NCBI GenBank assembly: GCA_017354895.1
Contig: CP071496.1
Location: 2,604,001-2,668,000 of the forward strand
From: Podospora comata
Lineage: Eukaryota; Ascomycota; Sordariomycetes; Sordariales; Podosporaceae
Direction of reading: 5' to 3'
DNA length: 64,000 nucleotides
Of the stretch, positions 47,777 through 59,071 are shown piece by piece (the stretch's first letter is position 1; every line of letters starts with the position of its first letter). The position numbers and the translations under genes are program-made. Below the pieces are notes generated by a model. The model did not search any database, had not been told where the DNA came from, and worked only from the letters and a program-made list of their open reading frames with translations.

Positions 47777-48809
47777 ATGGCCTCCTCCGCCTCGCGAGCA
47801 GCCCTTAGCTCCATCCCCCTCTTTCACGAAAAACTTCTCAAATCCAACCGCATCCTCGCCGTCTGCGGCGCCGGCCTCAGCGCAGCCTCCGGCCTTCCCA
47901 CCTTCCGCGGTGCCGGAGGTCTATGGAGGAACCACAACGCCGTCGACCTCGCCACCCCCGAAGCCTTTGACGCCGATCCCGGTTTGGTCTGGCTGTTTTA
48001 CGCCTACGTACTCCATCTCCATCCCCATTTTCCTTTGATGTACAGGTCTGATATTTATCAACAGCGCCGACACATGGCCTTGACAGCCAAGCCCAACCCG
48101 GCTCATTACGCCCTGGCCGAGCTGGCGAGAAAGAGACCTGGTTTTAAATGTCTTTCTCAGAATGTAGATAGTATGTCAGCCATCTTCCCCCTTTCCGTCC
48201 CCTGTTCCTAACCCCAATCAAGACCTCCACGTCAGAGCCAACCACCCAAGCGATCAGCTCTCTCTGCTTCACGGCTCACTTTTCACGCTCAAGTGCACCA
48301 CTTGCTCCTGGAAAGACCCTTACAATATCGCCGATCCATTATGTCCTGCCCTTGCCCCGGCGGCAGAGTCCAATCCTGACCCGACAAAGCCGCTTCCTTT
48401 GCTAGATCCGGCCCAGCCGTTGGCCGAGATTAAGAAGAGTGAATTACCGCATTGTCCGGATTGTAAGACTGAACTGCAGAGGCCGGGGGTGGTGTGGTTT
48501 GGGGAGATGCTAGATGAGGATATGTTGGATGATATTGAGGAGTGGATTGAGAAAGAGCCGGTGGATATGGTTTTGGTCGTGGGGACGAGCTCGGCGGTGT
48601 ATCCTGCGGCGGGGTATGCTGAGCGGGCGAGGACAAAGGGGCGGACGAGTGTGGTGACTGTTAATTTGGAGATTACGGAGGAGGACTGGGGGAGGATGAG
48701 GAAGGGGGATTTTGGGTTTGAGGGGGATGCGAGTTTGTTGTTGCCGGAACTGTTGAGGCCGGTGATTGGGGAGGTGAAAGGGGAGGAGGAGGAGGAAGTG
48801 GAGGGGTAA
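47777..48809 (+). CDS. Sirtuin, class III (SIRT5-like) NAD-dependent deacylase
   Basis: Exons 47777-48007, 48065-48170 and 48223-48809 give 307 residues. NAD-binding motifs are GAGLSAASGLPTFRG and SQNVD, and the catalytic His is in LLHGSLF. Zinc Cys pairs are CTTC and CPDC. The YxxR pair that gives SIRT5 its preference for succinyl and malonyl lysine is present as Tyr75 and Arg78 in FYAYRRHM, split by the first intron. The C-terminus has GTSSAVYPAAGYAERA and ends in an acidic run. The second intron sits in the QNVD loop. The N-terminus has no clear mitochondrial signal. Codons shift from C-ending to G-ending near 48480. Confidence 0.93.
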
Positions 48810-49665
48810 ATTTGGGGTGGGTATATGGGTGCTGTGTTGAATATTAACCAACGTCTGCTTGCCATGTTCAAATCTATTTCGTGAACCAATATTCAGTAGT
48901 GTTGGCACCGACCTAAGGAAGCAGACTCTCAAAGAGGGTGAGACTTTTTAGACCTATTAGCATCTTGGAGTATCGGCGACTTGTGGGATTTCAAAGACAG
49001 TCCAGACTAACAGAAATAATACAGGGAAGTCACTCTCAATCACGGTTTTGAGAGTCCCCGGTGCCAGACAAACTCCAAACGTACGTAATTTGAGAGTCTC
49101 GAGTGCATTCCGACCCTCGTCTTGGTTGATTCGAACTTTTTAACTGCATAAACTACCTACCGAGGCACTCTTTCCGCTTGGCTGCAATGGAATGGACGAT
49201 TGTCCATTCTACAGCAGTCGGCTGCTTCCATCAACGACAACCAAATGAGGTAGGCGTGGCATCTACCAAAGGCTCTTTCTTCACCCCCAAACCAGATTCA
49301 AGATGGTACGACATCACATGAGAGTGGAAATCTATCTCGATAACAGGTCATCAATCGTGGTTGCCATACTGGGGCAGGTTGGGGTCAGAGGATTGGGGAA
49401 GGGCAGGTAGGTATCTTGGAAAGGCCACAACGTCATCATGGCAGAATCGCTGTTGCAATTCAGAGCAACGCCTTTGGAATTCGGCTTGACTCTGTTGCAG
49501 ATCGATTTACTTTGCCTCTTTGCTTTCCTTTGCCGTCTTTCGGAGGTTCAAGGTCCAGGGCTATCGCAATACATCTCTACAAACTCGGTCGTCAACCAGC
49601 TTGGGAGGCCGACTTCACATCTCATCATCATCATCATTTATCTCAGCATCGACTTATTATTAACA
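48810..49665. other. Intergenic region upstream of the secreted-protein gene
   Basis: No gene is supported. The frame of the secreted protein is open upstream to 49438, but the signal peptide places its start at 49666. Confidence 0.4.
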
Positions 49666-50358
49666 ATGGTCAACTTCGCCCTTAACGTCGCCGTCTTGGC
49701 TCTGGTGGCCTCAGTGGCAGCTGCCCCAGCCACAGCTGACGCTTCTTCAACCACCTTCTCCTTCGCTCGATGGGTTGAAGATATTATCGCCAACCCAGGC
49801 ACAGCCCTCTCACCCGTCGAAGCAATCGCGGCAGCGAATGCTACTGAGGGTGTCAGCACGGCAGGCGGTCTCCAAAAGAGAGCCAACTGTCAGCCGACAT
49901 TTCCAGATGCGCCTGTATGATACCCCTACCTTTTCCTATTCCTTGACTTAGCTTGCACAAGAACCAAGATATCTAACGGATCTGGCTGCATATATAGGCA
50001 CCCGACGCAGCAGCCTGCCTTAATGATCTCGCTCGCAAGGGCGCTAATGGTCAACGCTGTGCTATGGGGACGCGTGTCTTCGAGATTGAGATGTGTCGAA
50101 TTGGTGGTGCGCAGATTGTTGCCAGCAGGGGCGGTTTGGCGGCGCAAAGTGTCAATTGGTATGTCCATGCTGTTTTTATCGATGTTTCGTTTCCTTGTTT
50201 TCTGGGACGCTGGTTGATATGGTGTGTGATCTAGCCAGGATGTCGCTCGCACGGGCGGGTTGATCTTTGACAGCTGCTTCCGAGCAGACAACACAGTCAA
50301 GGGCAGCGAGATTTGCATTACCAACAGGTTGATGCAGATCAATATCAGTGGAGTCTGA
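49666..50358 (+). CDS. Small cysteine-rich secreted protein with Kex2 propeptide
   Basis: I do not recognise the family. Exons 49666-49914, 49998-50158 and 50235-50358 give 177 residues. Residues 1-20 (MVNFALNVAVLALVASVAAA) are a signal peptide. Residues 21-72 are a propeptide ending in Lys-Arg (GLQKR), a Kex2 site. The mature part, residues 73-177, is about 105 residues with seven Cys (at NCQ, ACL, RCA, MCR, NCQ, SCF and ICI), and the fifth Cys codon spans intron 2. This is the architecture of fungal effector-like, antimicrobial or killer-toxin-like proteins, but no specific match is claimed. An odd Cys number hints at a free thiol or dimer. Confidence 0.8.
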
Positions 50359-50808
50359 GGCTCTAGGGGAATATCGTAAAGTCTGGGATGGAGATGGTTC
50401 ACAGTTGTCCAGGTGTAGGGTATAAGGTAAGTAGCATTGTTCGAAAAATAAGGAATCTTTCGCGCACACAAGAAAAGAAAAGGGAACGGATTGCAGTGCC
50501 CCAAAAGCCTTCTCACATTGTAAAAGATTACCGGTGTTTTCCTCCACAAAACTTGCAAAGTTTCTCAGAAACCCATACTTGCCATCAAGCCTCCCGGGTA
50601 TCAAACCTGCCAGTCACAAGAAACAATCATACTGTACCCATGGACATTAACCCCAGTATCTGCCCATCAACATCACAGGCGTAAAGCTCCACGAAAGGGT
50701 ATTTCCCAAATGCGCTACTGTGCTCTTCTGAATATCTGTCTCTGGTCAAGACGCTCTGGAACTTCAACTGTGCTTCAAACATAAGCTAGAAATTCAAGCT
50801 CAACTATC
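50359..50808. other. Intergenic region upstream of 5S rRNA gene
   Basis: No gene is seen. The last bases before the 5S gene read ctatc, the same as before the second 5S gene. Confidence 0.4.
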
Positions 50809-50927
50809 ACATACGACCATACCCAGTTGAAAATACGGCATCCCGTCCGCTCTGCCCGAGTCAAGCAGCTGAGGGCCGAATTAGTACTCAGGTGGGTGAC
50901 CACTGGGGAATCCTCGGTGTTGTATGT
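50809..50927 (+). rRNA. 5S rRNA, common type
   Basis: This is a full 119-nt 5S gene. It starts ACATACGACCATA and ends TGTTGTATGT, so the two ends pair as helix I. It has GTCCGCTCT (A-box region), GGGCCGAATTAGTACT and the box-C region GGTGGGTGACCAC. Helix II pairs CAGTTG with CAGCTG, and helix V pairs CCGA with TCGG. A T-run follows at once (gtttttatgctttttt), the polymerase III terminator. Single dispersed 5S genes are normal in Neurospora and relatives. Confidence 0.96.
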
Positions 50928-51560
50928 TTTTATGCTTTTTTTGGGGTTCCACTGTTGACTCCGTGACTGTTGCTATGCGGGGCCTTTGTTCATGGGTTCA
51001 GGGGTTGATGTACACAAAGAACTATCTTTTACCAATATCACCCGATTTCGCGGGTTACTTGCAGGGATGTAGGAGAGAGATACTGACGTTGATGTTTTTA
51101 TAACCCCCTGGGTCCCTGAACCTGCAGCAGAACCAGCAAGGTAGTTATTTGAGAGTTTCTTAAGGTGAACCAAGCAGCACAAAAACTCCGCAGCAGAAAG
51201 CCGAAATGCCAAGCTGAAGAAACTCTTGGGTTTTTTTCTCCCCCCCTGTCAATAAACAAATCTCAAAGACATCTAAGGCGGGGCACAGAGGGCCTCGCGA
51301 GGGTCTTTAATGCACAAGTTCTGCTGCATGATGGTTGTCAGCTGGTTATCTTACTTTCCCAAAATGAAAAGCCCTCGAGCCGTGCAGACACGCAAAGATC
51401 GCAGACAGACTGCCGATATTGATCAAATCGACTCTTCCAAATATCTATTAACCTTATCAGGGAATATAAGCAACCTTAATCGGGAAAAAAAAAAGCCGGT
51501 GCCAGTCACAAGCTTGGAGTCTCACAGTGGATCCCCCAGGGAAAAAAAGGCACCTAAAAA
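50928..51560. other. Spacer between the two convergent 5S rRNA genes
   Basis: About 630 bp hold T-rich runs next to the first gene and A-rich runs (51487-51494, 51543-51560) next to the second, which read as T-runs on its strand. These are the two polymerase III terminators. Nothing else is supported. Confidence 0.45.
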
Positions 51561-51679
51561 ACATACAACACCAGGGATTCCCCAGTGGTCACCCACCTGA
51601 GTACTAGTCTGGCGATCAGCAGCTTATCTAGGGGAGAGCGGACGGGATCCCGAGCTTTCTGCTGTCTGTGGTCGTATGT
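51561..51679 (-). rRNA. 5S rRNA, variant type
   Basis: This is also 119 nt, on the opposite strand, with the same ends (ACATACGAC ... TGTTGTATGT) and the same upstream ctatc. It differs from the first copy through helices II, III and V, yet pairing is kept. Helix II pairs CAGCAG with CTGCTG, and helix V pairs CCAG with CTGG. The promoter-like boxes (CCCGTCCGCTCT, AGTACTCAGGTGGGTGACCAC) are intact. Paired changes argue for a working variant gene like the multiple 5S types known in Neurospora, rather than a pseudogene. Confidence 0.88.
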
Positions 51680-52200
51680 GATAGATGGGTGAGGGAAAAG
51701 GGTATACATGGTTTGGTGATGGAGAAGTGAGGCGAGATGCTGGGTGCGCTTGGTGAGGTAAGTGGCCGGATAGCGTTGGGTATTGCAGGTATTAATGCGA
51801 CAGGTATATGTGTGAGTTTTATTTTTTTTTCCCCTATGTTACTACTTACCCAGCCAGCGAGCGAGGTGGTGTTGAGCACTGGGTGAGGTAGAGAGGATGA
51901 ACTTGGCTTTGAGATCCCAGGCTTTTATGCTGTAGCCCCCCGGCTACGGAAACAGATGAACTCAGCAGAAAAGCCGCTTGTTGTCTTGCTCTCAGAATTC
52001 CCACTATTTGAAGGGTGGGTCGGTGATGGCGTCGGGGTTTGTTGCCGGTGTTTGATCGAGTGGGCTGGCCGTTCAGACGTTCAGGGGCGCAGCAAACAAA
52101 AAAGTCGATAGGTAAATAAGGCAGCCATTAATAAACAGTACTCAATTTTCAGTACAAACAATATGATGTAAGCACCGAGATACCATCATTTTGTTCCAAG
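51680..52200. other. Intergenic region between variant 5S and DUF3176 genes
   Basis: The variant 5S upstream flank and the DUF3176 3' flank lie here. No further feature is supported. Confidence 0.35.
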
Positions 52201-54511
52201 CTAGGTAATTAGCCTGCCATCCTTGTAGTCGTGGAACATGGGCGTGGCTGTATCATCCTTTGCATGCCGTCTGCGCTCTCTGAATTGAGTCAAGATTGTC
52301 AAAAGAAGCAATATTGTGGCTAGTAGGAGCTCAATAGCGAGAAAGCTGATCCAGACCCAGGTGATGTCGACGTAGGACTCATCCTTGAAGGCCTTGCCCC
52401 TTACATTGAAGGCACTTCGGGCGGCTTTGAGGTCAGGAGTTGCGTCGCGGAGCCTGTATGTGGAAGGCATTAGCTTGAGAAAAACCAGTGATGGGAGACA
52501 TATAGGGAGGTCTTTGGCCTTTACCTGTACGAGATGGCCGAGTCAATGTTGTGGTACATGTTGAATATCTGACTATGGCGTCTCGTCGCATTGGTCAATT
52601 TTTCCACCGTATATAAACCGTAGTAAAATAGGTTTGGGAATGCAACACCGTTGATGTATACTGACCGTTCTAAAGCCTTTCCCCCCTGATCCTTCATGTA
52701 AAAGTCATCTCTTCCCACGCCAGCAAGATTAAAGTTCATCTCTGCTGCAATACGCTCCATTAAACCGAGGTCTGAGCTGTAAAGCCGTTGTCTTTCTGTC
52801 GGGCCTTGAAGGGTTATCGTTTTATTCCATTTTGTTTCATCTCCATGGTGACAGAAAACCATATATTCGGGGTGGTGTAGTGCAGTTCATTTGCACAGAG
52901 AAATCCGGATCTTGATTGGGGACAGGCTTAGCCAGTGCATTAACCAATGCTGTGCTTGCCACACCGTGTTGGGCAGCGGTGTTGTATGTTTGAACGCAGA
53001 GGTGGAATATGACCTCGAAAGCTTCGTGCTCGGTGTCCCGGAAGGTATTTGCAAGCTCCGGCCCGCCATCTGTTGCCTGGAGAATTTCTAATCGGTGGCT
53101 TTCGTCCTCAATAACCGGGGCAGTGTGTATGAGCACGAAACTGGCGATTCTGGTTTGCATGAGGCTTTTATCATCTCGGAAAGCTAGGCTGTATTGGCCG
53201 TTCAATAACCCCACGGCGGCTGCGAAACGGCTTTGATGTACCACAGAGGTAGGATTGTCCGGAATTGATACATTCCAAAGTGCAGCCCCCGCAAACGCTT
53301 CAGTCCCCATTCCCAAACCGATCGTTCTGTTGACTATCACCATCGGAGCTTGGTCAGGTCCTGGTGCCTGAAATTCATGGATGATGAGATGTGGAGTGAC
53401 ATCTGCCATTTTCATACAGACAACAAGAGAAGAGTAAAGATCAAAGGTGCAATTTCCTGTCGGGCAAAGTCCTCCGTACGGTATTGGCATCTCTTTGAAG
53501 CTTCCACCACTGCATTGCTTGTTGCGTGGCCCGGGTCATCTGTCAGGTGGTTCAGACTTTGTAACGCTGAGACCAAAGCCTCTTCTGTACCTACAACCGT
53601 TCGTAAGGGATAGCTAATGGCAAGTTGTGTAATGGGGGAGGTAATGACGCTGACTATACTGAGAAGAGCGCCTAGAGTGATGAAATGCTTGTGGCGCATT
53701 CGAAATGTAAGTTGAGCGGACCCCAGGGGTCCCTTACTTGCTTGGTCAATGAGGTGAAAGTCGTAAAGTGGTCGACTGTGAGAGAACCAGCTCCATGAGG
53801 TTTGGCTGATAGCTACCGAGACCGGGAACATAAAGGCTGCTTTCGCGACAATAGTCAGGAATGCGAGGAACGTATTGAGTGAGATTTTAAGGGGCCAGTT
53901 TGGAAGCTGTTGTTGGTCGAAAGTGGCAAGGACAAGCACGATTGCTAAGAGAATTAACATGTTGGCATTTGCCTCGGTACACATAATTATGGAACTTCAA
54001 CATACCAATGAATGACGCAAAGCCGACAATCATACACACGATCTCAACGGCCCAGACTTTCCAAAGGGTCCCATTTGTATGTTGACCAGTCGGTTGCGGT
54101 TCGTCAAGGGAAATATCGATTTCAATCTGCTTGACCTGGGGTTCAGCGTCTCGCTACTTTCAGGACCCGGGACAGAAGTCCGATCGCCGGAGTCGTCTTC
54201 ACCCAACAGTTCGGTTGGGTGAGCAGCTTGCGCCAAGTTAGGACTCAAACTCGGATCGGACTCTCGGGTCGAGAGCTCACTCGAGGCTGAAGAAGACTGT
54301 CGGGACATGAAGGAGTTCTGAAGCTATCTGGTAATTGTGAGAGGTCATCGGCGGGAATTCTCGGTCTGTCGGTGGAGCTGCTGTCAGGTGTATCGTCAGG
54401 GAAGGTTCCAGGGGTGCCTGTAATCGCATGAACCGCAACCTCTGCCCTCTGTTGATGTGCCATGACAGCCGGATCGCTGTCCAAGGGCCGATGAACAATA
54501 AAAGTCTTCAA
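52201..54511 (-). CDS. DUF3176-family fungal membrane protein
   Basis: This belongs to a fungus-specific family of unknown function. My model is 54511-54281, 54135-54006, 53944-53595, 53517-52860, 52804-52525 and 52453-52201, giving 633 residues. The frame fits at every join. The N-terminus is disordered (Pro/Ser/Asp-rich). The TM pair follows: LWKVWAVEIVCMIVGFASFI, then IAIVLVLATF. The hallmark reads LPNWPLKISLNTFLAFLTIVAKAAFMFPVSVAISQTSW. A third hydrophobic stretch leads to SPITQLAISYPLRTV. A long extracellular-like domain with Cys (GGLCPTGNCTFD) and sequons ends in a last TM (VWISFLAIELLLATILLLL). Introns 1 and 3 and the fifth exon's acceptor are less certain, and the intron at 52805-52859 uses a weak GTTTTC donor. 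An alternative start is MAHQQR at 54463. Confidence 0.82.
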
Positions 54512-55732
54512 AGCTCAAGGTAGTGATGGTTAAAGAATAGCAGGATCAAGGCGGCTTATGCTTAGGACCTTGTCTCAAGGAACATCTATATATCTGAACG
54601 CATACTCTGATCGATGCCATGTATGCTCACCTGGCTGCGTTAAAACACATGTTTGATCAGTTTTCGTTGATAACCTCATGGTCCCCTAACCCCCAGCATC
54701 GTCCTCCCTCCCACATGTTTGATACCTGATATATTACCTACCCACCTAGGTATTCAAGCCCGTCAATAAAAATAAAGAAAAAAAAGGGCTCAGGTACTGC
54801 GCCCCTGGCGGTGTCGTTCTGAAGCCAACCACTGCCTTTGAAGCCATCATAGAGGGCTCAGGAATATGCGGCCAGCCGACAGTGAAGACAACAGGCGAAT
54901 CGCAGGGCTAGTGTTTGGCCTCGGACAAGGCTGCCCATCCCGCTGATCACCGCCTTCACCGAACTTTTATATGAACAAACTGCAACGATGAAACCATCTT
55001 ATCGATTCTACCCCCCGTGGCACATCACCCAGGGCATTCTTCTCATGCAATATCCGTTGCATCACAGCACGAGGGGTCCAAGGCATGAACTAAATGCATC
55101 AGTGAGAGATTTTGGTGTACCAGTGTATATTCCATGCAACATACCACTCTTGCACATCAAAGAAAATCAGGATATCACACGCAAGCAATTCTTAGTTTTC
55201 CATCAGTTCAAGGCAAAATCAGAGCAAATCAATATTACCCCTCTCTCTCTTTCTTCTCTTCGAAATCCCCCCCTTAACCCCTACTCCCTGGCTAATCGTC
55301 TCTAACAGACATGAAAAAAAGCCACTATATAAATTATAACCGATTCTTTTCCCTCCACCCACAGTAAACTATAACAAAAACCAAAAGAAAATAACTTCCC
55401 CACTGATACGCCATCCCCGTTAAACACCCCATCCATTCATTCATTCCTCCTCTTCCCATGCTATCATCGCTTCACTTCCACTCATTCCATCATCCCAACC
55501 CCCTTCCAACGTACACTATATAAACCTATAAAAGAAAAAGGAAAAAAGCAAGGAGTAGAGGTATCATGCGCCAAACGCAATCGCATCGAGATAAAGAAGA
55601 ATATACGGCAACTGAGAGCCTCTGATCAGAGATGATATAGCATAGCAAAAACAGACCATGTAAAAAACAACCCATCGCTCAAAACCTTTGTCACAAAAAC
55701 TAAAAACTCCAAAACAATCACTTGCAAAAAAT
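54512..55732. other. Intergenic region between DUF3176 and SREBP genes
   Basis: About 1.2 kb hold the DUF3176 promoter and the SREBP 3' flank. Pyrimidine-rich runs at 55235-55265 and A-rich stretches near 55320-55560 are present. No gene is supported. Confidence 0.4.
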
Positions 55733-58700
55733 TCAGCATCCACCACCCGCCGTATCCTCAGTGCACTCTTCTTCCATGCTTGCGTACCCAGGGTCAGCCT
55801 CCATACCCACCACGCTCTTCGTAATAGCCAAGCACCTATCAATCATCTTTTGTCTCATCGGCCCATCAAAGCCCACCTCGTTGCCCGCCTCGCTGCCAAT
55901 CCATATTCTCAAACTGCCAGCAAGCCTCTCAAGAGAACGCGAGCAAGTCTCCCGGCCGACGGCGTGTCTGTGGAGGCGCTCCATCAGGTGGTAAGCAGCG
56001 GTGTAACCCAACAGAGACATGCCCTCAATGTCGGCACCAGCGGGAAGGATGGAGTCGATGACGGTAAAAGCGGCTGGAGGAGGATCGGAGAACCTTTGCA
56101 GCTGAGCAATACCCATGGCGCAGCGAAGAGCCATCTGGGCGTCGGGGTCAGGAGTGATAGGGGTGACAGGAGAGTCGATAAGAGGCGGTACACCCCTGCT
56201 GTAGTTGGGGTGTTTGTCAGGGTTCAGAGACGGGCCGAGAGCATTCATAGCAGTGACGATGGCAGCACCACGCTTCTGCTCACCGAGGACCGCACGAGCG
56301 ACCAAGACGCGAACGTGAGCGTTGGAACCAATGGGGGCAACCTTGGTCGCCAGGTTAAGCTTGTCTTCAGTCTCGAGAGCCAGTCTTCCGGACTCATCAC
56401 GGGTCTTGGGCAGATTGTTGCACAGAACATGGTGAAGCTGCAGGCTGGAGTACCAGGCCGCAACGGCATCCATGGGCGACCTAACGGCAGCATCCTCAAC
56501 CACGGCGTCCATACCATCAATGATTTCATCAACGTTATGTGTGGTGGGCTGGTTCCAGGCCAGGTTGTGGGCTCTCTGGATAATATCGTCATTGAGCACC
56601 TCATCACAGTCCTGTTCGAGAAGCACTGCCAGATGCTCAGGGAGCATTTCGTCAGCAGACTTGTTGTTCTCACCGAGTGAGTTGAGAATGCGGTTGAGTT
56701 CCCGTGCGTCGTTCCAACGCGCCCTGGCAAGTTTGGCAGCCACCAAGTTGGTGATCCAAGAAGCCCCATTGAGTCTCCAAAGCAATACCCGGATGTGCAG
56801 CGCCTTCATCATGAGACGAAGCGGAGTATCCGGCAAAGTGCCCGAAGCGATCAAGGTGAGCGTGAGACGGCTCTTATTAATCTCGACGTCACCACCGGCG
56901 AGCTGGGCATCCAACGCAATTGACCATGCTTTGACCCGCGCAGCTTCTTGCTCTTCGCTGAGGCCGACAAGCATGAGATAACCACGAGGTCCGATCACAT
57001 TCCTGAGGGCGTACTTGGACGATTTTAGGACCAGCGCGGCGGCTTCCAGGACAAAGTTGTGCTGGGGTACCCAGACGGTCTGGATAGCGGTGAGCCAGGC
57101 TTGCCTCCTGACGTGAATAGGCGATGCAAGAGATGGCACCGCTTGAGGAGCCGAGGTAGCATGCTTGGGCTTCTCGGATGGCTTGAAGATATCAATATTG
57201 AATAAGGAAGCGCAGGTAGCCCAGAGGAAAGCCGCCAGCAATCCGAAAAATCTGAGCTGGGATAGAATCTGGCTTGCAGAGACGTAGTAGCCCCCAATGC
57301 TGAAGTGAGTTGATCGGATGAAGGATGCCAAGAGATGCACTGGAACGCCCATCAAGCCACGACCCTCGGTGGTCTCGGGGTTTTGTTCCTTTTCGACATA
57401 GGCTTCGACCAACATCAAGCCAGCCAGTGATCCCACCATCAGCTTTCCAAGATATGGATTCCATCTGCTGGATTGAGTTTGCTGTTGCTGCTGCTGAAGC
57501 TGTTGCTGGCGGATCATGGCAGGGTTTTGCTGGAACTGTTGACCTGGCACTGGATAAGGGCGTCCTGCATTCATCTGTTGTGAAGCCAAGATGCGTTTGA
57601 TGTCGTCGGGGATCGGAATCATACCCGCTGGGTCTGGTCCTCTTGTGGTTGCTACTGGCGTATTCATGTAGGGCATAGCATCTTGAGGATACTGTACCGG
57701 TGTGGGCGGTTGTTGGAGAGGATTGGGTAATTGACCAGTCATGGCGCCAGCCATGAACAACTTTTCGAAAGCAGCGATCCTCGCCTGCATACTACTGTTC
57801 TCGTCAATGAGGCGATTGTTCCGCTTTTCCAAGTGTCTGATATACTCGGTAGCCTTGGCAAGGACCTAGATTGATAGTCAGTATAAAGTCTAGATTTGTT
57901 CTCGACGACGACATAGGTCGGACATACAGTGGCCTTGTTGAGCTTATGGGCAGGAGTCAAGCCGTGTAGCTCCTCCCTATCTTCAGTGGTGTCTTCACCA
58001 CGAGCACTTTTCGACATGATCCTCAGTGATGGGACACTATCTCGCAGAGCTGCTATCTTGTCATTGAGATTGGTCCGGTACCGCTTTTCGATCATGTTGT
58101 GTGCCGTCTTCTTGACGGGGTGCTGTCCGTCGAGTTCATCATCATCGTCATCGTCGTCGACCTCGGCCGACGACTTCCTCTTTCTACTGTTGGACTTGGA
58201 GTTGCCTTGGGCATCTGGGGACGAGCCAGCACCCTTATCGGCGCTGACGCTCGAGTCGGGGCTCCCGGCACTATTGGGGGAGTGATACTGAAGGTGAGGC
58301 GGCATGGCGATGCTCTTGAGCCGCTCCTGCTGAGCAGGGGTCAGCGTATTCTGGATGTTGCGATTGTCAGGTCGAAATTGGTCGTTCGAGAAGGAGTGGG
58401 CCTGAGCCTGTGATAGCGAGATGTTGGCCGGATCGGCGGCAACGGTAGTGTGATCAAAGGCCGGATCGATGCTGGAGGCAGCGGGAGACTGGAGATACAA
58501 GGGCTGATGCTGTGGCTGCTGCTGCTGATGCTGATGCAGCACTGGTTGGCCCAGGTTGACGTGGACCGGGAGATCCCAGGTATGGGGTACAGGAGGAACA
58601 GTAAACTGATTGTCACCGGCGTTGAGGTCGTAGGGGGGTGTATCCTGGAAGTTCCAGGAGGGCACTGGGTTGAAAAATTGCTGCTGTTCGGGTTGGGTGG

Positions 58701-58971
58701 TTTGGAGGTGGTGTGGGTGGGCGTGTGGGTGGGCGTGGGTGTTGGTAATGGAAGGCGAGACTGATACAGGAGTCCCACTGGGGCCGGACCCAGGCGTGGC
58801 AGCAAGCGTGTCACCTGGTTGGGAGGAGGCAACGGTTGCGGCGGTGGTGTTGTTGTTGGGATCCGGAGTGCCGAGGCCACTATTCACCAAGTTGCCGGTA
58901 AGGCTGCCATCGAGGTCGAAGGTGTCCAGGTCGGCAAAGAGCACGGGCGAGTCGGCGTCGGGGTCGGCCAT
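55733..58971 (-). CDS. sre1: Sterol regulatory element-binding protein (Sre1/SrbA type)
   Basis: This is a membrane-bound transcription factor that, in fungi, is cleaved when sterol or oxygen falls and then activates ergosterol and hypoxia genes. Exons 58971-57928 and 57865-55733 give 1058 residues. The N-terminal activation region is Gln/His/Pro-rich. An acidic run precedes the bHLH at about 289-370 ([17 protein letters not shown]), with the SREBP-specific Tyr. The intron splits helix 2 at [19 protein letters not shown]. Two TM segments lie near 490-505 ([17 protein letters not shown]) and 554-572 ([17 protein letters not shown]). The long C-terminal DUF2014 domain follows, ending EDTAGGGC. 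In Neurospora the homolog is SAH-2. Confidence 0.95.
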
Positions 58972-59037
58972 TGTTCCTTTTTTGCGAGGGTCAGAGCCCT
59001 GAACTCCCTGGGCTTGCGATCAGGTGTTGCATGCGGG

Positions 59038-59040
<3 letters not shown>

Positions 59041-59069
<29 letters not shown>
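59041..59069. repeat. (CT)n microsatellite in the SREBP leader or proximal promoter
   Basis: About 14 TC units lie on the plus strand, read as GA on the gene strand. Such pyrimidine tracts are common in fungal core promoters and leaders. Confidence 0.9.

Positions 59070-59071
<2 letters not shown>

Noticed and set aside
51561-51679. Reading the second 5S copy as a decayed pseudogene
   Set aside because: Its differences are paired in helices II and V, and its ends, length and box regions are intact.
55688-56680. 330-codon plus-strand frame opposite the SREBP gene
   Set aside because: It is antisense to the conserved DUF2014 region, so a shadow.
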